NCBI GenBank assembly: GCA_021163565.1
Contig: JAGGTT010000265.1
Location: forward strand, 1 to 5,272
Direction: 5' to 3'
Origin: Candidatus Tharpella sp.
Lineage (GTDB): Bacteria; Desulfobacterota; Anaeroferrophillalia; Anaeroferrophillales; Tharpellaceae
Length of the DNA: 5,272 bases
The notes beneath the pieces were generated by a model. It ran no database searches. It was not told where the DNA came from and was given only the letters and a program-made list of their open reading frames with translations. A program made the position numbers and the translations under genes. Below are positions 1 to 5,272 of the stretch, piece after piece. How positions within the stretch are numbered: the first letter of the stretch is position 1; each line of letters opens with the position of its first letter.

Positions 1-612
1 CACCCGATTATGCCGTTTGTCTGTGAAGAGATCTGGCAGACCCTGCCGCATACAGCCGCCATGCCGGAAAGTATTATGCAGACCGCTTTTCCCCGGGCCG
101 ATGCTGAATTTGAAGATCTTCAGGCGGTGGCCGAGATGGAGCAGGTTATGGCCGTGATTACGGCTGTCCGAAATATCCGTGGAGAGATGAATCTTTCCCC
201 GGGGCAACGCTTGGTGGCGGTGGTTACCGGGCCTGATGCCGAGGCGATTACAACCCTGAAAAAGAGCTCGGCCGCGATTGCCAATATTGCCCGCCTGACA
301 TCTTTGACTATCGATTCAGAAGTCATACGGCCGCCGCAATCAGCTGCGGGATTGGCCGCAGGTTTTGAGATATTTGTTCCGCTTGCCGGCTTGATTGATT
401 TTGCCCAGGAGGCGGCTCGCTTAGCGAAAGAGCTTAAAAAAACCGAAAAAGAGTTCAGTGGAGTCAGTAACAAACTCGGTAATGAAAAATTCCTGGCCAA
501 AGCTCCGGCTGAGGTTATTGAAAAAGAAAAGGCCAAGTACAAAGAGCTCAGCCTTAAAGTTGAAAAGATCAAAGCCAATATCAGGACGCTGGAGCAGGTT
601 ACAGAATCCTGA
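1..612 (+). CDS. valS: valyl-tRNA synthetase, C-terminal part (5' end outside window)
   Basis: Valyl-tRNA synthetase charges tRNA-Val with valine in the cytoplasm. Only the last 203 residues are visible. The frame is open from the first base, so the ATG at position 10 is internal and not a start. The visible part begins with HPIMPFVCEEIWQTLPH, the conserved start of the helical anticodon-binding region. RNIRGEMNLSPGQ and IANIARLTSL then match the usual C-terminal pattern of ValRS. LAGLIDFAQEAARLAKEL leads into a charged, Lys/Glu-rich helix running to the stop, containing NEKFLAKAPAEVIEKEKAK. This is the hallmark C-terminal coiled coil of bacterial ValRS, which contacts the tRNA. The family is usually about 880-950 residues, so roughly three quarters of the protein, including the HIGH/KMSKS catalytic domain and the editing domain, lies upstream. 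The 3' end is intact, with a TGA stop. The identity is very secure. Confidence 0.96.
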   Translation, partial: HPIMPFVCEEIWQTLPHTAAMPESIMQTAFPRADAEFEDLQAVAEMEQVMAVITAVRNIRGEMNLSPGQRLVAVVTGPDAEAITTLKKSSAAIANIARLTSLTIDSEVIRPPQSAAGLAAGFEIFVPLAGLIDFAQEAARLAKELKKTEKEFSGVSNKLGNEKFLAKAPAEVIEKEKAKYKELSLKVEKIKANIRTLEQVTES

Positions 613-629
613 AAAATAAACTTTGTTTG

Positions 630-677
630 ACTTATCTGCAACCGAGGCCGGGTGAGTGGTTCCGGTTGCAGATAAGT
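630..677. repeat. perfect 15-bp inverted repeat after valS (possible terminator-like hairpin)
   Basis: The left arm ACTTATCTGCAACCG (630-644) is matched exactly by its reverse complement at 663-677, with an 18-nt spacer. The left arm starts 17 nt after the valS stop. As RNA it would form a long stable stem, but the 3' flank (GGTTTCAGCC) has no U-run, so it is not a canonical intrinsic terminator. It could be a Rho-dependent or processing/stability hairpin at the valS mRNA 3' end, a dispersed palindromic repeat, or a protein-binding site. The inverted repeat itself is certain; its role is inference. Confidence 0.75.
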
Positions 678-759
678 GGTTTCAGCCAATATCCCTGGTA
701 AAAAACAAGCAAATAACCTGTAAGTTGTTGAACTGTCTGTGCCGGTAGTTTACGGTACT

Positions 760-765
760 GGGGAA
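760..765 (+). promoter_or_regulatory. ribosome binding site of the pseudouridine synthase gene
   Basis: The purine run GGGGAA ends 5 nt before the ATG at 771 and is the only Shine-Dalgarno-like sequence close to a start in this frame. It supports ATG 771. The S4 domain begins soon after, at about residue 17, so no upstream extension is needed. The rest of the 158-nt gap apart from the inverted repeat shows no convincing promoter: TTGAAC at 728-733 could be a -35 box, but no good -10 follows at normal spacing. Confidence 0.5.
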
Positions 766-770
766 TAGAT

Positions 771-1733
771 ATGCCCTCTTCTTCATCTCCTGTAATCACT
801 CTTATTGTTGATGAACCAATCTCTCGTCTGGATCATTTTCTCCACGTTAGATATCCATTCATTTCGATCAATCACTGGCGCCAGGCCCTGCGTAACCATG
901 AAGTCAAGGTTGACGGCCGGCGGGCGCTGAAAGGCACTTCTCTGGCGGTCGGCCAGAAGGTTGTCATCCCTGAAACACTTCTAGATTGCCTGCAGCCGGA
1001 GAAACCGGCAACGGAAGCCGAACCTGAACTTGAGATTATTTATCAGGACGAGGAACTTCTGGCCTTAAATAAGCCGGCCGGCTGTCACACTCATCCGCTT
1101 GCGGCGGCAGAAACCGGAACTCTGGCCAATCATCTTATCGCAGTTTTTCCGGAACTTGCCGGCATCGGAGATTTCGGGCCGTTGCAGCCCGGCCTGTTGC
1201 ACCGTCTCGATTTTGCTACCTCCGGAGTCGTATTGGTGGCCCGCAGTGATTCGGCCTGGAAGCGATTGCGTGAGCAGTTCAGCCGTCATCTTGTCGTTAA
1301 AGAATATATGGCTCAGGTACAGGGTTTAATCGAAAATGAGATTGTTATTGATAAAGCTCTGACCCATGCGACCGGTGACCGCCGGCGAATGGTTGTGACC
1401 CCGCCCGCTCCTGTATGTCGTGGTATCTATCCTGCCCGGACGGAAATTTCCCCGGTTTTATACACAGCCTTCGATGATTCAACCCTGGTTCGGCTGGTCA
1501 TGGTCAGCGGGGTCATGCATCAGCTTCGGGTGCATCTGGCTGATTCCGGTCACCCTCTGTTCGGAGATTCACTTTACGGTGGCCGGCCGTTTGCGGTTGG
1601 TGAATCTGATTTCGTTAAGGTGAATGCCGACGTTGTTTTTCATCTCCACTGTTTTCAGCTTACTCTTGCCGACGGCCGGATAATTTCGGCCCCGCTACCG
1701 GAGTGGTGCGGGGCTGGCGGCAAACCCAATTAA
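771..1733 (+). CDS. RluA/RluD-family RNA pseudouridine synthase
   Basis: This cytoplasmic enzyme isomerises specific uridines to pseudouridine in rRNA or tRNA. Its 320 residues are close to RluC and RluD (about 320-325). Residues 17-70 look like an S4 RNA-binding domain (SRLDHFL, then HEVKVDGR and GQKVVIP). The catalytic domain follows: LALNKPAG at 97-104, the signature GLLHRLDFATSG at 141-152 with D147 as the expected catalytic aspartate, KEYMAQVQG at 177-185, and MHQLRVHLADSGHPLFGDSLYGG at 249-271. In the last motif most relatives read GRTHQIR, whereas this protein has G247-V248-M249-HQLR, losing the usual arginine. The DK often found after HRLD is also replaced, by FA. The target site (23S rRNA or tRNA) cannot be decided from sequence, so no symbol is given. 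It lies 158 nt after valS and 137 nt before the kinase on the same strand, so operon membership is uncertain. The family call is very secure and the start is well supported by the ribosome binding site. Confidence 0.94.
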   Translation: MPSSSSPVITLIVDEPISRLDHFLHVRYPFISINHWRQALRNHEVKVDGRRALKGTSLAVGQKVVIPETLLDCLQPEKPATEAEPELEIIYQDEELLALNKPAGCHTHPLAAAETGTLANHLIAVFPELAGIGDFGPLQPGLLHRLDFATSGVVLVARSDSAWKRLREQFSRHLVVKEYMAQVQGLIENEIVIDKALTHATGDRRRMVVTPPAPVCRGIYPARTEISPVLYTAFDDSTLVRLVMVSGVMHQLRVHLADSGHPLFGDSLYGGRPFAVGESDFVKVNADVVFHLHCFQLTLADGRIISAPLPEWCGAGGKPN

Positions 1734-1744
1734 GAAGAGTATCT

Positions 1745-1809
1745 AAGGAGATTAGAGTTTGCGGCTCGATTTTATCTTGCGTTTTGCCGATGAACTTGTA
1801 TATAGGTAG
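1745..1809 (+). other. orphan Shine-Dalgarno with possible 16-codon leader ORF
   Basis: AAGGAG at 1745-1750 is the best Shine-Dalgarno match in either intergenic gap on the + strand, yet no annotated gene starts near it. A TTG codon 8 nt downstream (1759) opens a short frame, MRLDFILRFADELVYR, stopping at TAG 1807-1809. It lies 61 nt upstream of the histidine kinase start, in a different frame. A second short in-frame ORF of 21 codons (ATG 1790 to TGA 1855) overlaps it but has no Shine-Dalgarno. The arrangement could be a translated leader controlling the kinase gene, or chance. The peptide is not recognised. Confidence 0.2.
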
Positions 1810-1850
1810 ATATATTGATTTGCATACTGCGACTCTATTTTTAATAATAT
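1777..1850 (+). promoter_or_regulatory. AT-rich candidate promoter region of the kinase gene
   Basis: The 137-nt gap before the kinase is markedly AT-rich compared with the flanking coding DNA. It holds several weak sigma-70-like combinations. TTGCGT (1777-1782) and TATATA (1799-1804) are 16 nt apart. TTGATT (1815-1820) precedes T/A-rich stretches including TAATAAT (1842-1848). None matches both hexamers well, so this is only a likely location for a promoter, not a mapped one. I saw no hairpin with a U-run after the pseudouridine synthase stop. Confidence 0.25.
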
Positions 1851-1870
1851 TTTGAGCCTTTTATTTTCTG

Positions 1871-4504
1871 ATGGCAAGTCGAAGCTACCTTAAATTTCTT
1901 ATCATAGTCGTGGCGGCTCTGCTGTTCTTTTCTGCTGCCGGATACTTTTCTTACGACCATTTCACTAAGCATTCCACCCTTGAAGTTCAGATGGAACAGC
2001 AGGTGGTGGCGAAACGTATCGTCAGAAATCTGGAGAACTATTTAGTCCGGGTTCGGCAGACGGTTGACTCAGTATTAACGTTCACTCCCCATCAGTTTGA
2101 GAATATAAGTCTCATAACCTCGCAGCGTTTTCGCCTGCTCTGGGATATCTATCCGGAGATAACCCATCTCATGTTTTTGAGTTCCGACAATAAAGTCTAC
2201 TATACCGGCCATGACGGTGATTTTATACCTCTGGGACTGCCTCTGCTGGATGTCTATGAGTGGCAGCATTTTGCGATTAATCTCTGGCTTGATGATCATG
2301 ATCCGGGTCTGCATCAGTATGTTACGGTTCTTATGAAGTATGTCCCTGAACTTGAAAAGGTGATGCCGGTGCCGATGGTCATTTTTACCAAGCGGGTTGA
2401 GGTGAAGGGGAAGTATGTCGGGCTCATGCTGGTTCCTTACCAGCTCGATTTTATTTTTGACAACTACTGTCGGAGTATGATCGTTGACAAACGCCGTGAT
2501 ATTATAGTTGCCGATTGCCGGGGGAAGGTAATCTTTTCATCGCTGTCGGGTCTGCTCTATACTAATCTCTATCCTGCCTACGGCAGCCCCGCGGCCGATC
2601 TGTTCTATGAAAAAAAAGAGTCTCTGGTGCAGCTTGATAAAAAACAGATACCTGAAGTTATGGCTGCCCTGAGCAATCGCAACCCTTTTTCAACCACCGT
2701 GAAGATATCTGTCAGCAAAGATAATGGTTCCCCCGGAGATTTTTTGGCTTCATTTGAGAGCCTGCGGTTGGTGACTTCAGACTGGACCGTTATGGTGGCG
2801 ACTCCGAGAATAAAAGCCAATGAACTGGTATGGGATCTGTTATTGCCGATTATTTCCCTGTGTATTCTGTCTCTGCTGCTGATTGTTGTGATATCATTTT
2901 TTATGCTCCGGCGTCTTGACCATTTTACCCGGGAGAGTGCAATTTTCAAGGCAGGTCTGGTCGCAAGTGTGGATGGAGTTATTGTGCTTGACTCCAAGGG
3001 TCGTTATCTGTTCGCGAATCAGCCCTATTGTGAGATCATAGGGGTGCCGCAGGATGAGATTATCGGAGCCATGTTTCGCAAGGGGCCAGCCAATGTGACT
3101 GCCAAAGGATTGCCTGATGATATTCTGGCGCATTTGGCTCGGCGCGGTCGCTGGCAGGGGATCGTTTCGTACCGGAAGGTCGGGAAACAGCCCGCCCATG
3201 AGGTCAGTCAGAACTTCTCTGAAATCTACCGTGACGGTAACCGGGTTGGTTATATCAGTAGCCTTCATGATATCAGTGAGGAGCGGCGCCTGCAGCGTGA
3301 GGTCGAGGTCTACAGTGACTTTCTCCATAAGGAAGTTGAACGTCAAACTGAAGTCATCGTCCAGACCCAGAAAATGGAGACCGTTGGTATTCTGGCGGCC
3401 GGTTTCGCGCATGATTTCAATAATCTACTGGCGAGTATACACGGTAATATTGAACTCTTGGAAATTATGATTAAAAGTTCTCCTCAGAAGTGTAGCCATT
3501 ACATCGAAAAGCTCAAACAAGCTTCCCTGCAGGCAGCTGATCTGACGGGAAAGATTATGCTTTTCTCACGGCGTGACGTCGGGGGAACCGAGATTATGAG
3601 TGTGGTTGAACTGGTGGAGTCGACCTTAGCTTTAGTGCCGCCTTCAATCCCGGCCCAGATCGTATGTGATTATCTGGAGGACAGTGATGAGGTTAAGCTG
3701 GATGTGAACCGTTCGGCTCTGGTTCAATCTTTATTGAATCTGATCTTAAATGCCGTGGAATCTTTTCCTGCAGGTCAGAGAGAAGCCCGTATCAATGTGG
3801 TTGCCAAGGTTAAATTTGTCGATCGTTATTTAGGCCAGCGTTTTAATCTGATTCCGGGTAAATGGTATTGTGAAATTACGGTTTCCGATAACGGTAGCGG
3901 TATCCCTCCGGTTATGATGAAAAGAATATTTGACCCGTTTTTCAGCACCAAGGAGTGGACCAACCGGAAAGGTACCGGCTTAGGTTTGCCGATTGCATAC
4001 CGGACGATTACCAATCACAATGGGATTATAACGGTAAATTCAGAGGTCGGAGCCGGAAGTTCATTTGTGATCTATCTGCCAGTTGCCAGCGGGCTTAAAA
4101 AGGAGCTGACTCCGAAGCTTGTTGAAGAGTATTCGCATGATCTTAAGGCAAAAAATATTCTGGTTATTGAGGATGAAGAGATTTTAAGAGACAGTCTCAA
4201 GGTTCTGCTTGAACTCTATGGCGGCCGGATTAAGACGACCGCTCACGGCCGTGAAGCGCTCGCTATTCTTAAGGAGTCGGAGATTGACCTGATCATCCTT
4301 GATCTGATTATGCCGGGGATGAGTGGTGAGGAGTTTCTGGCTGAAATGGAGCGTGAGAATATTAAAATTCCGGTTTTGATTATGACCGGCACGGTTAACG
4401 AAGGTTTCAGGGTTTGTAAGCTCTTTCCGGTGGTCATGGAAGTGATGGAAAAACCGTTTTCCCAGAAAGAACTTCTGCAGTGTTGCAGCGGTCTGCTCGA
4501 ATGA
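1871..4504 (+). CDS. hybrid sensor histidine kinase (Cache-like sensor, PAS, HisKA, HATPase, receiver)
   Basis: This inner-membrane signalling kinase of 877 residues autophosphorylates on a histidine in response to a stimulus and passes the phosphate to its own receiver. In order: TM1 (about 8-27); a periplasmic region of about 290 residues (28-321); TM2 (about 322-346); a PAS domain (about 356-470, with GVIVLDSKGRYLFANQPYCEIIG); a helical linker; HisKA with H-box GFAHDFNNLL, phosphoacceptor H514; and a HATPase with N-box N627, G1 DNGSGI (673-678), F-box FDPFF (687-691) and G2 GTGLG (701-705). The C-terminal receiver (about 761-877) has acidic E767/D768, phosphoacceptor D811, T839 and K861. 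All catalytic residues are present, so it should be active. The periplasmic part resembles a double Cache domain: VKGKYVGLMLVPY closes a first lobe and ADCRGKVIFSS opens a second. The ligand is unknown. There is no HAMP domain and no DNA-binding or other output domain, so a histidine phosphotransfer protein or separate regulator elsewhere is expected. An in-frame TGA at 1853 fixes ATG 1871 as the only plausible start, but it lacks a Shine-Dalgarno sequence. Confidence 0.95.
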   Translation: MASRSYLKFLIIVVAALLFFSAAGYFSYDHFTKHSTLEVQMEQQVVAKRIVRNLENYLVRVRQTVDSVLTFTPHQFENISLITSQRFRLLWDIYPEITHLMFLSSDNKVYYTGHDGDFIPLGLPLLDVYEWQHFAINLWLDDHDPGLHQYVTVLMKYVPELEKVMPVPMVIFTKRVEVKGKYVGLMLVPYQLDFIFDNYCRSMIVDKRRDIIVADCRGKVIFSSLSGLLYTNLYPAYGSPAADLFYEKKESLVQLDKKQIPEVMAALSNRNPFSTTVKISVSKDNGSPGDFLASFESLRLVTSDWTVMVATPRIKANELVWDLLLPIISLCILSLLLIVVISFFMLRRLDHFTRESAIFKAGLVASVDGVIVLDSKGRYLFANQPYCEIIGVPQDEIIGAMFRKGPANVTAKGLPDDILAHLARRGRWQGIVSYRKVGKQPAHEVSQNFSEIYRDGNRVGYISSLHDISEERRLQREVEVYSDFLHKEVERQTEVIVQTQKMETVGILAAGFAHDFNNLLASIHGNIELLEIMIKSSPQKCSHYIEKLKQASLQAADLTGKIMLFSRRDVGGTEIMSVVELVESTLALVPPSIPAQIVCDYLEDSDEVKLDVNRSALVQSLLNLILNAVESFPAGQREARINVVAKVKFVDRYLGQRFNLIPGKWYCEITVSDNGSGIPPVMMKRIFDPFFSTKEWTNRKGTGLGLPIAYRTITNHNGIITVNSEVGAGSSFVIYLPVASGLKKELTPKLVEEYSHDLKAKNILVIEDEEILRDSLKVLLELYGGRIKTTAHGREALAILKESEIDLIILDLIMPGMSGEEFLAEMERENIKIPVLIMTGTVNEGFRVCKLFPVVMEVMEKPFSQKELLQCCSGLLE

Positions 4505-4515
4505 TTTTTATGGAA

Positions 4516-4531
4516 TCAGCAATTCAGCAAT
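4516..4531. repeat. 8-bp tandem duplication at the glycosyltransferase stop codon
   Basis: TCAGCAAT occurs twice in direct succession (4516-4523 and 4524-4531). On the coding (minus) strand this reads ATTGCTGA twice, and the TGA stop is the last three bases of the second unit. Eight bases is not a multiple of three, so gain or loss of one copy would change the reading frame and hence the last residues. The repeat is certain; its history is inference. Confidence 0.7.
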
Positions 4532-5272
4532 TCCTGCGCCGCTTTGATTACTTCTTCGGCCGGCAGTTCATCGATACAGGCCCGGCTTTGATTGGGGCAG
4601 CTGCGGCTGCCGTGACGGGCGCAGGGGCGGCAGTCAAGGCCTTTTTTTTCAACTATCAGAGCCTGATTTCGCCAGGGGCCGAAACCGAATTCGGGAACGG
4701 TGGCACAGAAGACGGCCACGGTTGGGGTTTTGTAGGCTGAAGCCATGTGCAGAGCCATGCTGTCATTACAGATCATCATTCGGGCATTTTCTGTCAGATA
4801 GAGAGCCGTATCTAAATTAGCCTCTCCGGCGAGGTTGATTACGTCAAGATCACCCGCCACCTCCCGGCAGATTTCAGCCTCATCCGCACTTCCCGTCAAG
4901 ACTACCTTGAAGCCCTTTTCAATGAGATACTCCGTCACTTGGTGATAGCCTTCGGCACTCCAGCGTTTGGTCTCCCAGGCACTCCCGGGAACAATGAGAA
5001 CATAGTTGTCGGCCTCCGGCAGGCGGGCTTGCATATTTGCAGCAAGATCCTCTCTGACCGGCGCAAAAAGACGGAGTTCGTCGGGTAGCTTACGGTTTTT
5101 GAAATCATCACTGACCAAGGCCAGATTGCGCAGAACATCGTGTTCTTCTGATGGTCGCAGCCGGGTTTCAGTGTAGAGAAAAGCCAGCCGGGAATTTTTG
5201 AAGCCGACTCTTTTCGGAATCCGGCTCAATCTCAACAGCAGGCTGGTGCGGGCGGAGCGATGCAGGGAGTAG
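4516..5272 (-). CDS. glycosyltransferase family 9 (ADP-heptose:LPS heptosyltransferase-like), 5' end outside window
   Basis: GT9 enzymes transfer heptose (or a related sugar) from a nucleotide donor to the lipopolysaccharide core at the cytoplasmic face of the inner membrane. The visible 251 residues cover the C-terminal two thirds or more; the family usually has about 330-350. The frame stays open to the window edge. The 12 codons before the TTG at 5235 read YSLHRSARTSLL, continuing into LRLSRIPKRVGF, a typical HRS...RIPKRIGF block of this family, so that TTG is not the start. Downstream come PGSAWETKRW (visible residues 95-104, the donor-binding loop with its lysine), FKVVLTGSADE, CNDSMALHMASA (168-179) and VAVFCATVPEFGFGPW. 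A four-cysteine segment (C214, C217, C225, C232) near the C-terminus is common in WaaF-like proteins of anaerobic bacteria. The gene converges on the kinase with 11 nt between stops and belongs to a transcription unit entering from the right. The family is very likely; the exact acceptor and a waaF assignment are not provable here. Confidence 0.93.
   Translation of the reverse strand, partial: YSLHRSARTSLLLRLSRIPKRVGFKNSRLAFLYTETRLRPSEEHDVLRNLALVSDDFKNRKLPDELRLFAPVREDLAANMQARLPEADNYVLIVPGSAWETKRWSAEGYHQVTEYLIEKGFKVVLTGSADEAEICREVAGDLDVINLAGEANLDTALYLTENARMMICNDSMALHMASAYKTPTVAVFCATVPEFGFGPWRNQALIVEKKGLDCRPCARHGSRSCPNQSRACIDELPAEEVIKAAQELLNC

Noticed and set aside
120..689. Long minus-strand ORF (189 codons) antisense to valS
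   Set aside because: It lies almost wholly opposite the clearly coding valS frame, and its translation is low-complexity Ser/Ala/Leu-rich with no recognisable domain, as expected for a shadow frame.
1072..1083. 12-bp perfect palindrome AGCCGGCCGGCT
   Set aside because: It encodes the conserved KPAG segment of the pseudouridine synthase and is explained by codon choice.
2294..2303. Palindrome GATCATGATC
   Set aside because: It is short, inside the kinase coding sequence (Asp/His codons), and expected by chance at this length.
2605..3412. Two overlapping minus-strand ORFs (130 and 172 codons) opposite the kinase gene
   Set aside because: Both are antisense to conserved TM2, PAS and HisKA coding sequence and show no family motifs or ribosome binding site.
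3117..3470. 117-codon + strand ORF inside the kinase gene
   Set aside because: It is an alternative frame of the PAS/HisKA region, Ser/Arg-rich and without motifs.
646..4563. Recurrent GGCCGG/CCGGCC hexamers (11 seen by eye, for example at 646, 915, 1076, 1581, 1674, 3397, 4223, 4558)
   Set aside because: They are irregularly spaced, and nearly all lie in coding frames using GGC, GCC and CGG codons. Codon and dinucleotide bias explains them better than a motif family.
4480..4740. 86-codon + strand ORF overlapping the end of the kinase and the glycosyltransferase
   Set aside because: It is antisense to the conserved C-terminal part of the GT9 gene, and its Ala/Gly-rich translation matches nothing.
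5233..5235. TTG at 5235 as start of the glycosyltransferase
   Set aside because: The frame stays open to the window edge and the preceding codons encode conserved GT9 sequence (HRSARTSLL), so the true start is outside the window.

Overview
The window looks like an ordinary stretch of a Gram-negative bacterial chromosome with roughly balanced base composition. The evidence for Gram-negative is a glycosyltransferase family 9 (heptosyltransferase-type) gene for lipopolysaccharide core or a similar surface glycan, and a membrane hybrid sensor kinase with a large periplasmic domain. The style of the kinase (PAS, then an H-box reading AHDFNN, then a C-terminal receiver) and of the cysteine-containing GT9 protein resembles Desulfobacterota/Deltaproteobacteria. 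That placement is an impression from family knowledge, not a demonstrated assignment.

Layout. Positions 1-612 (+) hold the 3' end of valS (valyl-tRNA synthetase), with the anticodon-binding tail and C-terminal coiled coil. A 158-nt gap follows and contains a perfect 15-bp inverted repeat. Positions 771-1733 (+) encode a complete RluA/RluD-type RNA pseudouridine synthase. A 137-nt AT-rich gap follows, with a stranded strong Shine-Dalgarno sequence, a possible 16-codon leader ORF and weak promoter-like hexamers. Positions 1871-4504 (+) encode a complete 877-residue hybrid histidine kinase: TM, Cache-like periplasmic sensor, TM, PAS, HisKA, HATPase, receiver. Only 11 nt later and convergent, 4516-5272 (-) encodes a GT9 glycosyltransferase whose N-terminus lies outside the window.

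How the genes relate. valS and the pseudouridine synthase both serve translation (tRNA charging and RNA modification), but the gap and hairpin between them leave co-transcription open. The kinase has no partner regulator or output domain in view, so its targets are unknown. The glycosyltransferase belongs to a separate unit entering from the right.

I found no tRNA or rRNA genes, no CRISPR array and no mobile element. I see no convincing undescribed multi-gene system here. The observations worth a second look are the inverted repeat after valS, the orphan Shine-Dalgarno/leader ORF before the kinase, and non-consensus residues in a conserved motif of the pseudouridine synthase.
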